This document shows, one piece after another, positions 35,001 through 45,371 of a stretch of DNA of 64,000 nt. How positions within the stretch are numbered: the stretch's first letter is position 1; every line of letters starts with the position of its first letter. Origin of the DNA: Symbiodinium natans (Eukaryota; Sar; Dinophyceae; Suessiales; Symbiodiniaceae). The position numbers were made by a program, and so were the translations under genes. The stretch is from positions 308,333-372,332 of the forward strand of contig CAJNDS010002549.1 in NCBI GenBank assembly GCA_905221605.1, in the 5' to 3' direction. The notes beneath the pieces are model-generated. The model saw only the letters and a program-made list of their open reading frames with translations. It was not told where the DNA came from and ran no database searches.

Positions 35001-36200
35001 GCCCTTTAAATTCAGCTGATAGAGTTCAGGGGCATGGGGCCATGGGACCATGCAGCCATGGGGCCATGAGATTTTGAGGCCATGAGAAGCAGTGCGGGCG
35101 GGAAGGGCGGAGCAAGCGGAGGGCTCTTTAAATTCAGCTGATAGGGTGGGGCCATGGGACCATGGAGCCATGGGGCCACGAGGCCTTGATGGGGCCATGA
35201 GGAGCAAGCGGAGGGGGCGGCAGGTTGTGGGCCATGAGAAGGGCAGTGCGGGAAGCGCGGGATGGTGCCATAGGAAGAGACGGGTGTATGTGGGGGTGGG
35301 AGTCGGGCTGGGTGGGTGGGGTGGGCGGGCAGCAAGGGCAGTGCAGGCCATGGAGGGGTGGGCGGAGCTATGGTGCGTTAGGAAGGGAGTGATAGGGGGG
35401 TGGGAGTCGGGGTGGGGGTGGGGAGGGGTTCGAGCGGATGGAGCCATGGACGGGGTGGGCGGGCAGCAAGGGCAGACCATGCAGCCATGGGGCCATGAGC
35501 CCCTGAGGCCATGAGAAGCAGTGCGGGCGGGAAGGGCGGGAAGGGCAGAGCCAGCGGAGGGGGCGGGCATGCACTGAAACCCTTTAAATTCAGCTGATAG
35601 GGTGGGGCCATGGGACCATGGAGCATCATGGAGCCATGGCCACGAGGATTTGGAGACCACGGGGCCATGAGAAGGGCAGTGCGGGCGGGAAGGGCGGAGC
35701 AAGCGGAGGGGGCGGGCATGCACTCGGGCCCTTTAAATTCAGCTGATAGGGTCCAAGGGCCTGGGGCCATGGGACCAGCAGCCATGGGGCCATGAGCCCT
35801 TGAGGCCATGAGAAGCAGTGCGGGCGGGAAGGGCGGAGCCATGGAGCCATGGAGCCGTACGCCCTTCAGGACCATGGGGCCATGAGAAGAGCCGTACGGG
35901 CGGGAAGAGCGGAGCAAGCGGAGCAAGCGGAGGGGGCGGCAGCCCATGGGGCCATAGGAAGGGACCCATAGGCAGGGTGTATGTGGGGGTGGGAGTCGGG
36001 GTGGGGGTGAGGAGGGTACGCCCTTGGGGACCATGCGGCCATGAGAAGGGCAGTACGGGCGGGAAGAGCGGAGCAAGCGGAGGAGCCATGAGCGGGGTGG
36101 GCGGGCAGCAAGGGCAGTGCGGGCCATAGGCGAGGTGGGCGGAGCGGGCGCGAAGAGCGTAGCATGGGATGGGCAGGGTGTGTGTGGGGGTGGAGGGGGG
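32037..36200. repeat. Large CCATGG-rich compound minisatellite
   Basis: About 4.2 kb built from short words: GGAGCCATGGGGCCATGAG, GCGCCATGGAGCGGGAAGG, GGCGGAGGGGGCGG and TTTAAAGTCAGCTGATAGGG. A larger unit recurs, marked by GCATGCACTG at 33066, 33391, 34087, 34409, 34560, 34776, 34989, 35567 and 35716, with irregular spacing of about 150-700 bp. CCATGG palindromes (NcoI sites) are very dense. Both strands stay open for hundreds of codons because stop codons are rare in this composition. Those frames (Trp/His/Met-rich on one strand, Pro/Leu/Ser-rich on the other) are not credible proteins. From about 35.25 kb the words drift to GTGGGGGTGGGAGTCGGG. Confidence 0.9.
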
Positions 36201-36344
36201 GAAGGGAAGGGGCCATGCACTAAAGCCCCTAGAGCGGACAAAAATGGGTCTTCACTGACGCCGCCCCGCTGCTGCTGGGGTCGGCGGATAACACAATAAA
36301 CATGTATACGTATATAGTTTTTCTTGCCCCCCCCCGCCCATGAC

Positions 36345-36428
36345 ACGCACCCGCCCTTAAATCCTCGGCCTGCGCGGTAAAAATCGACTTTTGCCGATCG
36401 TCGATTGTCGATGCTTCTCCCAGGATGC
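36345..36428 (-). pseudogene. Possible inverted relict of the zinc-ribbon repeat unit
   Basis: Read on the minus strand from 36428, one frame gives SIDNRRSAKVDFYRAG, resembling the module segment CIDNRRKCGHQFRVAAG at 31.2-32.0 kb, but with the Cys residues lost. On the + strand the word GTCGATTGTCGATGC is the reverse complement of the repeat word GCATCGACAATCGAC. It lies at the opposite edge of the minisatellite from the intact array. Confidence 0.45.
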
Positions 36429-36436
36429 AAAAAAAA

Positions 36437-36490
36437 GGTTTAATGTTTAGGGTTTGCTTTGGGTTTGGAGGAGCCCCCCCCCCCCCCCCC
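36437..36490 (+). repeat. Degenerate telomere-like patch and poly-C run
   Basis: One good GTTTAGGGTTT unit with flanking variants, followed by a C run of about 18 bases at 36474-36490. Confidence 0.6.
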
Positions 36491-36499
36491 AAGCCACTT

Positions 36500-36584
36500 T
36501 AAAACTCACATTGTCTTTCTGCGTGTGTGTTTTCATTAGTGGTTCTGTCATATGCGCTGCAGAACTGTATGTCATGTATGTATG

Positions 36585-36617
<33 letters not shown>

Positions 36618-37335
36618 TTACATATATGTTTATCAGTTTGAACAATATTCGACCATTCTTCTTGTCTGGCTCAAGGAGACCTGTTTGATGAACACTTTAG
36701 GTCCAAAATCTTATGGTTAAAGTATCGTGAGGCATTCTTCACATAATAAATGCATCTACAAGCACGAGTATAAATAATCTCGTTGTTGAAGCTTTTCTTC
36801 ATAATAGACAGAACCAACCACAGAACTAACCAAATTATAATATTTAAACAAATTTATAGGCAGTTGAGTTCGCATAACTGCATGACGAATACAACTATTA
36901 GAATTTAGATCGATTACCATTTGTATTCTTCATGTAACTACTATGCTAGCGACTGCAATTATAATGAGTGTAACGATATAGAAGATACAACCACAACTGA
37001 TACAACTGATATACTAAATATATCTAAGATAAACCATCTAATTGATGATGACATGTGATAGCCTAGCTAACGCAACATTGGCATGTGCACAAGGCTATGT
37101 ATTATATTCATTCTTTTCCATATAGGCACTATAATCAGTATTCACGTTTCCTTATGGCCGTAGTTTACCCAATCTGTTCCTTAGATTCATTAGAAGATCT
37201 CATGCGTTAAGTTTTGCTCAACATAGGCAAAACATTTGACATGCCATGTTTGGCTTGGCGGGAAGCATAGCTTGAGATAAGATGCTGTAGATTCAGCATA
37301 ACAAACCACAAGCCTAAAGTCCTAAAGTCCAGAGT
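36500..37335. other. AT-rich island without genes
   Basis: Sharp change to AT-rich sequence just past the minisatellite. It includes an alternating TA/GTATA microsatellite at about 36570-36633. Beyond that there is no repeat structure or coding frame I can support. It ends near 37335 where composition returns to the window's norm. Confidence 0.55.
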
Positions 37336-38140
37336 GTCCGAGGAATATCCAGGGATGTGTCTCAAGTCATGAACCAGCGAGCCCAGCACTGCAGGCTGGG
37401 GGATATTCGCTGCCTCGATGCTCTTCGGCTTGGGAAATGGCCTGACCCTGGGCTTCAGCTGATAAGAGAGATCATCATTTCACAGCCGCATTCGTTTCAT
37501 TCATCACTAACTTATCTTTGTTATTGTCTACTTCATTTGTTTTTGTGCCGGGGGGGGTGGTTGGGTGAAAGCACTACTCTTGCGTGATTTTGTTTTTCCT
37601 TCCGTTTTTGTCGACGTCACGTGATGTAGAGGCAGGCGCGAGAGAACTTGCTGGAACTGCTTGATAGTTAACTTCTCGCGTGTCCGGCAGGATGTTTGAG
37701 ACGCATGTTCGCAAATTTATTCATGTACAGAACGGTAGTAGTAACTTGGTAGTAGTGACCCAGTAGTAACTTAGTAGTAGAAACACTCGAAGCTCGTGGC
37801 TAGGACCGGCGGCATTGCCAGCACGCTGTCGGCGGACTTGGCACCCACGTGGGCGCGTGCACAGCGTGCTCCTCAAGTTTGGGCAGTTTGGGCGGTAGTT
37901 TGCGCGGTAGTTAACAGCACTTAAAGGCAGAACGACCATGTTGCGTGCCACAGACAAGAGTTTGCCCGCAGCCATGGCTGCAAGCAGGTGGGAGCATGGA
38001 TTGAGCTGTCCTGAAGCTTCAGAATGCTTGCAAGTGTCGGGGGCACTTTGTCTGTGAGGTTTATGGGTCTCTGGAAAATGGTGACATCCAACGGAAGCCG
38101 CGTGATTGAATTGAGATTGATTGCTGAGTTTGCGGAAGGC
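37336..38140. other. No supported gene
   Basis: Short frames only. A G run at 37549-37558 and small direct repeats GTAGTAGTAACTTGGTAGTAG near 37736-37780. No domain recognised. Confidence 0.45.
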
Positions 38141-38148
38141 CTACTTTT

Positions 38149-38159
38149 GATAGTTTTTT

Positions 38160-38190
<31 letters not shown>

Positions 38191-38220
38191 GGCGCGGGTG
38201 GGGAGGGGGGGGGTGGGGGT
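38149..38220. repeat. Poly-T then poly-G tract
   Basis: About 17 T followed by about 23 G, then further G-rich sequence to 38220. A matching C run lies at 38347-38362. Long frames across this stretch are low-complexity artefacts. Confidence 0.9.
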
Positions 38221-38519
38221 CTGCTTGTCCTCTGGTGTTGCGGTCTTTGTACGCCTGTCTGCCGGTCCTTTGGGCTCCCATTATTCTGCTTGTAAATGGC
38301 TGGGGCTCCGACTCAGAATGCAATATGGCAAGCTCATTATGTTTGCCCCCCCCCCCCCCCCGCCTTCCCCTACCTCAGCCTTTTGTTTGACAGAAACCTG
38401 GATTCTCGTGGTTGGGTTGTATATGGATATGTGGATTGATTTTGCAAACTTGGGGGCAAACGGCGTAAGACCACGAACACGCGGTTGTCCTTTCAAGCCC
38501 GGAGACAGGCTGTAAACGA

Positions 38520-38960
38520 AATGTGTTTTTTCAGGTCAAGTCGAAAATAAGGGACCCCCCGATATAGATCCCCAAATCGTAGGATCCCCTTAAAATAAGG
38601 ACCCCGATAAGGTACCCCTAATTTCGGAAACCCCCATATAGAGCACATAGCACCAGTTTCCAGTCAACACGAAGAGGAAACCCGGCATTTTTTAGAGATT
38701 TCTTCGTTTGACATCGAAAGGAACCGGCAGCTTTTTCCATTAAATTTAGAGGAGTTACAGTTTTCTATGAGCATGTAGTTTCCCTTTACCTCGAAGGCAA
38801 GCGACAAGTTTTCCTGTCAAAATATCGCGAAATATTGAAAGTTTCCCAATTTTGAATACAGAAATTCGGCAGGTTTCCTTATCGAAGACAACCCACACGT
38901 CTTCCTATCAAAGTGTGAGATTTCCTTCCAAAACGGAATATGCCGCCCAAATCCAAGGCA
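38520..38960. repeat. Degenerate short-period repeats (GATCCCC and GTTTCC words)
   Basis: Words such as GGACCCC, AGGATCCCC and GGTACCCC recur at 38550-38640, then a loose 40-60 bp periodicity of TTTCC-bearing segments runs to 38960. A related AGGTTTTCC-type pattern appears at 40890-41130. Copies are too diverged to give a unit consensus. Confidence 0.4.
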
Positions 38961-39079
38961 ATAGCGACCCTCTTCTTCCCCAAATAAACAATGTCCAAAA
39001 AACGATAAAGAGCCTCCACCCGGAGTTTAAAGTTAGGGATCCCTTCTCTTTGTGCTGTTTTTGGACTGTCATCTGAGGC

Positions 39080-39880
39080 CTTCTTTTTCCAATGCTTTTT
39101 GGGTTGCTGGCGAGCGCACTGCAATCCCTGGATAAAGCCACATATCTGCTTCAGCTGCCTCGTGGCCGGACAGAGCACGAGGGGGGCAGGGGCAGAGGGA
39201 TGTGGGGGGGCGGACTGTAGACTTCCTGCACAGCAATTGAGGTTGGGCATCGTAGCCGCCTTGTGGTTGTGGTTCCTGGTTCCAGAGACGTGCAGCGTTG
39301 GTGATGCTACGGAGGGTGCCAAGGACCAGGGCTAACTGCGCCAGCTGTCAAGGCTACCACGTTGCCTGTAACCCGAGTTGGCCTGCCTTGGTGCGTAAAT
39401 GGCTGCTTTATGTGGCTTTTGTCAGCTGGGTGCTGAATCGGAGCAGGAAAACCTCATCAGCGACCTGGACCGCGAAAAAGCAAACGCACGTGCTTGAGCT
39501 GAAGTTTTGGCTTGTGATGTCTCACCAACTGTCACTGAAGACAGTGTCAGTCTGGAAGGATCGCTTTTAATTTTAATGAACCTGCGTGTCAGGGGACAGC
39601 AGTGGGCAAAACGCGCGTCCGTGAGCGGAAATTCGGCAGGCTAAACAGCGAAGCAGCTGTCCCCAAGTTGGTCGGCCAGGAACTTTGTGCAAGGCAAGCA
39701 GCTGCGAGAGAAGAGGTGCATCGTGCCGTGTCAAGCCACCGTCTCAGCGGGGTACGTTGAGATGCGCCTGAGGGCCCATCAACCTGTGTGCCTGCTAGGC
39801 CAGGACCTGACAAGACTGCAGGGGGCTCTGCAGGAAGCACAAGGTTTGCTGCTGGCAGTGGAGGCCGGGTTTTGACAAAC
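39080..39880 (+). other. Coding-like scraps, no gene model
   Basis: Frames at 39298-39570 and 39687-39875 have moderately protein-like composition, for example GYVEMRLRAHQPVCLLGQD, but frames overlap and no domain or splice join can be fixed. Confidence 0.3.
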
Positions 39881-39904
39881 TGTGCCTCCATTCGTTTACA
39901 AATG

Positions 39905-40498
39905 TTTACAACCTCCCAGTATCAGGAGGAGTGGGGCCAGCGAGAGCTCGCCAAGCTCGCCCGTGGGCAGGCTAAGCAGGCGGGCCCACCGGAGCAACCA
40001 TGAACGACGTCCGAGTCCATGCACTTTCAAGATGCCGGCACAGACAGCACAGGACCTCACAGCAGCAGCAGCAGCAGTAGCAGAGCTGCGGCAGCAGCAG
40101 TGGCAGCAGCAAGCAACAGTAGAGTGCCAGAGCTGAGGCACGTACTCATCAGATCTAGGCAGTATTCTGTGTATTTGTGAGGATGAGGAGGACGCTTTGG
40201 TGATCCCTTCCGCTGAGCAGCTGCTAGCCGAGGCTATTTGGGGCATCAGTTCTTTCAGGAACTTGAAGCGATTGCGCGGTCATCGTTGATTTTCAATCCT
40301 ATCCTGAGAATCACCCCACATGTGCATATATGGCTCTTCACATATCCATCAATGCAACCGTCTGGAGTAAACGTCCAAAGCAGCCGATGCAGAGAGGACG
40401 AGGAGCGTCAACGGCGGGAAGAGGCCGAGGCGGTGGCTGAGGAACAGCGGAGAGCCTCTGAAGCTGAAGCTGCTTGGAAGAAGGCCCCGCTGCGTTGA
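39905..40498 (+). CDS. Unrecognised coiled-coil exons
   Basis: A frame near 39905-40002 reads SQYQEEWGQRELAKLARGQA and stops. A frame near 40032-40136 is an Ala/Gln-rich helix over CAG repeats. A frame at about 40375-40498 reads EDEERQRREEAEAVAEEQRR then AAWKKAPLR and stops. The charged heptad pattern of the last is a convincing coiled coil. They may be exons of one long coiled-coil protein. No name can be given. Confidence 0.45.
40061..40112. repeat. CAG-rich trinucleotide tract
   Basis: CAGCAGCAGCAGCAG followed by interrupted CAG/GCAGCAG units, within a coding-like Gln/Ala frame. Confidence 0.85.
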
Positions 40499-41189
40499 GC
40501 ATCGATATGAGCTTGTGCTTACTGCGGAGTTCCGAAGCGAGAACATCAGCCCATGAGGACTCGCATTTAAAACACATTGTGGGGGGTGGGGCTTCACATT
40601 CCCCCTCCCCCAACCCTTCCGCTTTTGTATTCAGTTTTTGCCTTCGTGCAAACTTGCTGCAAAGTATCCCTACATTTGAAGAGGAAATGTGTATTTACAG
40701 GCCGCTTATGTTTAACAGGAAAATCGCTTTGTTCCCTGTATTAGGAAATTTTTTAGTCCTTACATTGTATAGACAGACAGAAGGCAAGAATGGCATCAAG
40801 AAACGCAATTTAACATGACAACTTAGGATTCGTTTGTTATTAAGCGAATGTCCTCTTCATGGCCTGACGCTGTTTAAGAAGCAAGCTTGCGCGGGTTAAA
40901 GCTCCAGAGAAAGCGGGGAGGTTCGGAGAGAAGTTTACAAAGCAAGCTTCGATTTTTCTTTTGAACAAAGAGGAGATTTGAGGTGTTCTTATTCAATTAT
41001 GGAGAATATTGAGGCTTTCCTGCTAAATTGTAGGAACATGTGGAGACAATCGAGGTTTGCCTTGCCAATTAAAACGTAGAGAAAATAGAGGTTTTCCAAT
41101 TGAGATTGAGAGTAGACCAAGGTTTCCTAGCAAAGTGAGCGAACCCCTGCACCCCCCACCCCCCAAAATCTCCACCTTGGGGGAGGGTG

Positions 41190-41293
41190 CTCGGAAGGTA
41201 CAGGAGGCGATTGATGCCGATGACGAGCGCGCATTGTTGAAAGCCTTGAACGATGTGGAGGGCATCCCGGATGCAGCGTCATCGCATGCGTAG
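41190..41293 (+). CDS. Exon encoding a helical acidic segment
   Basis: After an AG near 41198 the frame reads VQEAIDADDERALLKALNDV and EGIPDAASS, then reaches TAG at 41291. The coding part probably ends at a GC donor at about 41283, because a telomere-like patch, intronic elsewhere in this window, follows at once. Composition fits a helical repeat protein. It may belong with the coiled-coil exons upstream. Confidence 0.5.
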
Positions 41294-41296
41294 CTT

Positions 41297-41347
41297 GGGT
41301 TTAGGGTTTAGGGTTTAGGCTTTATATAGGGTTTAGGGTTTAGGGTT
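41297..41347 (+). repeat. Telomere-like TTTAGGG patch
   Basis: Five or six TTTAGGG units in two blocks split by a TTTATATAGGG variant, directly downstream of a coding-like exon end. Confidence 0.9.
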
Positions 41348-41558
41348 GCTGTTCCCATGTTTAGATTTCTGCCCTCTGCGGAGTTGGCATATCTGCAGAT
41401 ACAGGCTCTTTGCCACCGGAGAAGGTCGCCGTGGCGAGGCGGAGGCCATTTTGCCAATGTTCTTGGGGAGTGGGGAGGAGAGAGGGTGAGGGCAGGTTGT
41501 AAGGAATCAGCCTCATCTTTGGCTTGGAGCTGTGTGCTTCAGTTCCCGCGGCTGCAGG

Positions 41559-41770
41559 ATTCCAGCCATGCGAGCCCGGGCAGAGATGCGCAAGGAGCTG
41601 TCGATTGCCATCAAGCAACCGGAGCCCTGGCATGGGAAGTTCGATCGAGCCATGGGCTGCTCAAGGGCTCTCATCTCAATAGGGCGGATAGCAGCCGCAG
41701 TGGCAGGGGACAGTGACTTCGTGAGGCAGGGAGAGGGCAGGGGCCATGGCAAGACCTGCTGCCAAGGAGA
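41559..41770 (+). CDS. Unrecognised exon
   Basis: Following CTGCAG at 41553, the frame reads IPAMRARAEMRKELSIAIKQ, then WHGKFDRAMGCSRALISIG and AAAVAGDSDFVRQGEG. This is well-mixed, helical, protein-like sequence. The opposite strand is also open, but less natural. No family is recognised. The 5' acceptor AG at 41557-41558 fits the AG-G rule. Confidence 0.45.
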
Positions 41771-41849
41771 ACACGTTGAACCTCAAGTACGTCATTGCTG
41801 CCGCCAAACGGTCCTGCTTGCCACAGGTGCTCCTCAGAGCATCCCATAA

Positions 41850-42300
41850 TTGAAAGTTGGAATGGTGGGATCCAGTCCGGACCTGTAGCTTCGCAAGAAG
41901 TGTAAAGAACGTTTAAAGAACTACCTGCAGTTCAAGCAGCTGCGAGACCTCGAGTGTTAGGATGTCGGATGACGGATGATGTTGGATTTGACAAATGTAC
42001 TTGATGTGACGGGGCTGACGGTTAAGAGTGGAGAGCTCGGAGAGTTCGGACCTTCTGCTTTGCATCTGCAGTTGTCTTCATACGCATTTGCCTCAAGCGT
42101 TGCGGCTTAGTGCTCGCAGACGATACTAATAGAGGCCAGTCCACTCGGAGCCCACGGCCACACGGTGCAGCACGTGAGAAGCCAGGCGTCGGCGACGGCA
42201 GCAACGATGGTTCTTCCGACTATGAGGATTCCAGAACTACAAGAAGAAACCCCGGCCGCAGACACGCCCGATCTCTATGGAGCCGGAGTTTGACCCGGGC
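41850..42300. other. No confidently supported gene
   Basis: Mostly short frames. A + strand frame near 42220-42290 (PELQEETPAADTPDLYG) is protein-like but cannot be joined to a gene. Confidence 0.35.
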
Positions 42301-42985
42301 AATGCTGCTGATCAGGCCTTTCTGCTCGCAGGAGCTGTTCTCTCATTGGCATCCGCTTCATCGCCTGCATCGCAACGGACTGCTCCAACTAAGAAGACTT
42401 TTGCGACTTCCTTACTGGCTTCATGAACACCTGCAACTGCACTGGCATGTATTGGTTCTGCAGTTGGGTACCTCTTCACTTCGCCCATCGTCACTAATTG
42501 CGCGATTTTCAAAGGTGTTGACCGATGCCTTAGTCTGTGCAGCTGGAAGCATCGCTGCTCTGCTCAACTTGGTTGCATGCATCTTGTGGCATCCATCGTC
42601 GATCCAGAAGAGATGTGCGGTTGCTGCTGTTACGTACGTGTATAACGTGAACAATGCCGTGACTACTTGAGCTCAATTATGCGCATGCACCTGGCAGGCA
42701 CCATCTGCCTCATCGCAGCAAAAGAATCCCGGTGAACTGGTGGATGGGAAACAAGCTGTTCGTACTGTTGACCGTGTTGGGCGTGGGCGAGTGTCCTTGC
42801 ATGCTTTCATTTTGACGTCTGTCCTGTGCGGCAACTCTAAGACTCTGAGTGCTCTGCTCACTGTCGCTCTGATTGTCCTCATTGCTGTGGTCGTCACCGA
42901 CCTGAGGATGGAGCTGAAGTCTGTGGCTCCTTTGCATCCGCCTACATTGCCTTCGTCGCACCACCAATCTGGCTTTTCCAGGTGA
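42300..42985 (+). CDS. Unrecognised membrane-protein exons
   Basis: Hydrophobic frames recur: near 42320-42380 (AFLLAGAVLSLASASS), 42390-42470 (CDFLTGFMNTCNCTGM, Cys-rich), 42515-42670 (VCAAGSIAALLNLVACIL, stop at 42668), 42750-42810 (KLFVLLTVLGVGECPC) and 42830-42910 (SALLTVALIVLIAVVVTDL). This is consistent with a multi-helix membrane protein in several exons. No family signature is seen. The exon at 42515 has a clean AG-G acceptor. Confidence 0.45.
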
Positions 42986-43540
42986 GGCGTCGCTTTCCGG
43001 CGGTGCAATCCTGAGACTCAGCTGCGCTTGCTGGTCTTAGTGCTTTGCACAGAGCGTCCGAGCCGCTGGACTTGCCAAAGCTCGAGCTGACTTCGGTGTT
43101 TTCGGTCGGCGTTCACCACAGGGACTGGTCGTGTCACACGTCGGCACCAAGTGGATGCTGAACCGCTGAAGCTGAGCACAGCTGAGCTCTATCGGGGGGC
43201 GGCTAGAGCCGTCTCTTCTCCACTGGCCTCTGCGGGTCATGGAGTTGCGCAACAGTGGGCCTAGAGGTGCACTGAAAGTTTAACCGGGATTTGTCAAGGC
43301 AATACATCCGCCATGCCTTTGCGAAAGGGGTCAAGCCAGGCCCGAAAAGGTACGACGGAGTTGTTGACCAACTTGTGTGCTGTAGCATCTTGTAGCTGAC
43401 AGTGTAGCAACGTATTGAAGCTGCATCGTTGATGCTTTTGTCCGGCCCCTCTACCGGAATGCTTTCACATGTGGGCTGGTGGCGGGGGACATTCCAGTGA
43501 GGGGGAGCAGATTGGCCCGATTGACCCGCTCATCTTGCAG

Positions 43541-43639
43541 GCCGAAGTCCTGGAGGCTGAAGCAATCCTCAAGGCGGCAGAGGCTGAGCAGCGCCGCGCA
43601 AAGGCGGAGAAGGCGAAGTTGGACACTTTTCCATTTTGA
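43541..43639 (+). CDS. Terminal exon of a coiled-coil protein
   Basis: After the acceptor TTGCAG the frame reads AEVLEAEAILKAAEAEQRR then AKAEKAKLDTFPF and stops at 43637. The Ala/Glu/Lys heptad pattern is strong. The preceding exons were not identified. Phase 0 entry is assumed. Confidence 0.6.
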   Translation, partial: AEVLEAEAILKAAEAEQRRAKAEKAKLDTFPF

Positions 43640-44450
43640 GGGCTGAAGTCATGGTATTCAGTAGTGGAATCAGTCGAACTTCGGAAGCACGATTCTGTGT
43701 GGCCTTAACTGGCGACTGCAGTCCAGACAACTCTTTGCGACTTTGCGGATTCTGTCAGAGCTTCTGGGGCCAGAGGCAGCACCAAGAGCTGTTGCAGTCG
43801 AACAAGTTGCACCTGGGCATTTTGAGTTTCGTGTTGAATTGTTGGGTCTGGTTCAAGAGCCCACAGACCTCCAGAATTGGGTGGTTCATAAATTCATATC
43901 GGTACATGGAACATGGCAGGTCTGTCATACGGGGTAGAGGAATGTATACGTAGGAGGTAGCTGCGAAGGGCCCATGCAAAGTGTCTGGACCCCCGGTAGG
44001 AGGCGTTCGTGGCACTGCACTCTCAAGCATCTACACTACCAAGGCCCGTGAATACTAGGTTCGTACAAGCGCTTGCATTGCAAAAGGGGATGGAAGCAAG
44101 ACAACCTTGATCGATCAAAAGCAACACATATGAATACCACTAAAATCCACTAAACATGCTACGAAATGGAGATCCCAGTGATCGAAAATAGCAAGGTTTA
44201 CGAAAGCATAACCGACATCATGTGCTGGCTAGATGTGTTGAGTCGGTCTCTTCAATTGCATAAGAACAGCAAACATTTGTGCACCGAATAGCCAAGAAGA
44301 CTTGTCCCGAACCGGCAGTGCCAGTTATGATTCGCACGCTGGTGACAAGCCTTAGACCACCCTCGGCGTAGTACCCGAGAAGCCTTCACAGAAGCTTACA
44401 ACCAATGCTTCCAGCCACATCATTGGTTCGGCACGAAATCGAGGCATCAG
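43640..44450. other. No supported gene
   Basis: Short frames on both strands, no domain. The stretch 44040-44400 is somewhat AT-richer and looks like spacer. Confidence 0.45.
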
Positions 44451-44915
44451 GTGGTGATGGCCAACCCTCGAAGAGCGAGATCAAGGTGCGCAAGCGACAT
44501 GAGTACTAAAAGAAAGCCCTCTGATTCCAAGTTCGAAGAGTTCAATAAGAGGTTCAGAAGAGGAATCAACACCCCAACAAGTAGCTCCGACCCTGGGGTC
44601 AGGCACCTGAGACCAAGTTGGAGCTGGCTGTGCTCAGCAAGGCCAGTACAGCGTTCGCTTGATGAAGGGCATCGGCTCTGCACGTTGAGTTGGGAGGACA
44701 AGGAGCTGATACAGGAAGCACTTGCAGAGCCTTGCACTAAGCATTTGCCGAGTGCCCTTTGGTCCAGGGCTGCCACAGCACTGTGCACGCTCCAGCTGCA
44801 TAAGGTTGAAAGCCAACGGAATGTCAAACCAAGACCGGAACTATTTGTACGCCTGCGCTCGGGCGAATTTTGGGGGGCGTTGAGCTCGTCTTGCTCGACC
44901 AATCGCGAAAAATGA
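44451..44915 (+). CDS. Coding-like frame, uncertain
   Basis: An open + frame of about 154 codons has a basic start (MANPRRARSR) and KFEEFNKRFRRG. A shifted frame near 44600-44665 (ETKLELAVLSKASTAFA) is more natural, so introns probably interrupt the long frame. The reverse strand is also open over 44447-44902. No family is recognised. Confidence 0.3.
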   Translation: MVMANPRRARSRCASDMSTKRKPSDSKFEEFNKRFRRGINTPTSSSDPGVRHLRPSWSWLCSARPVQRSLDEGHRLCTLSWEDKELIQEALAEPCTKHLPSALWSRAATALCTLQLHKVESQRNVKPRPELFVRLRSGEFWGALSSSCSTNREK

Positions 44916-45371
44916 CGAAGTTCAACCGATTAGCTTAAGATGAAGATGGGAAAGGCTCCCTACAGGCTCTGCATGAAAATCTGCAGCCTGCTTCAGCCTT
45001 TCACCGTTTCATGCTTGCCTGATGCCTTTTGCAGCTGCGCCTGGGCCCCAGGAGTACTGCTAAGTGTTTCTGCAAACGCTCAGGAAGTTGCGCTTCTTCC
45101 CGTTTAGTGCATCTTAAAGCAGGGCACGGTGTGTGTGTGGGACTACGAGAAGCAGGAAAAGACGACTTCTCTCATCCAAGCAGGAAGGCACCCGAAGTTC
45201 TTACAGTGCTATTCTGTTTGCTCTGCCAGGGATCAAGCAGTCGATGCTTGGTTTTTTTTTGCCGGTGCTGCCTGATCTTCTGCTTAGCCATAGCAAAGGG
45301 TGAAACCTGGCACCCTGCTCACAGCTCGACCGGCTCAAGCTCCCCTCTCGCAAATTTCAGACTCCTTCAGA

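Noticed and set aside
34212-35723. 503-codon minus-strand ORF, and other long frames in 32-36 kb
   Set aside because: They are Pro/Leu/Ser/His-rich translations of minisatellite with almost no stop codons. Both strands are open and no domain exists.
41297-41347. True telomere or chromosome end
   Set aside because: Only five or six units, flanked by coding-like sequence on both sides, and similar short patches occur inside introns elsewhere.
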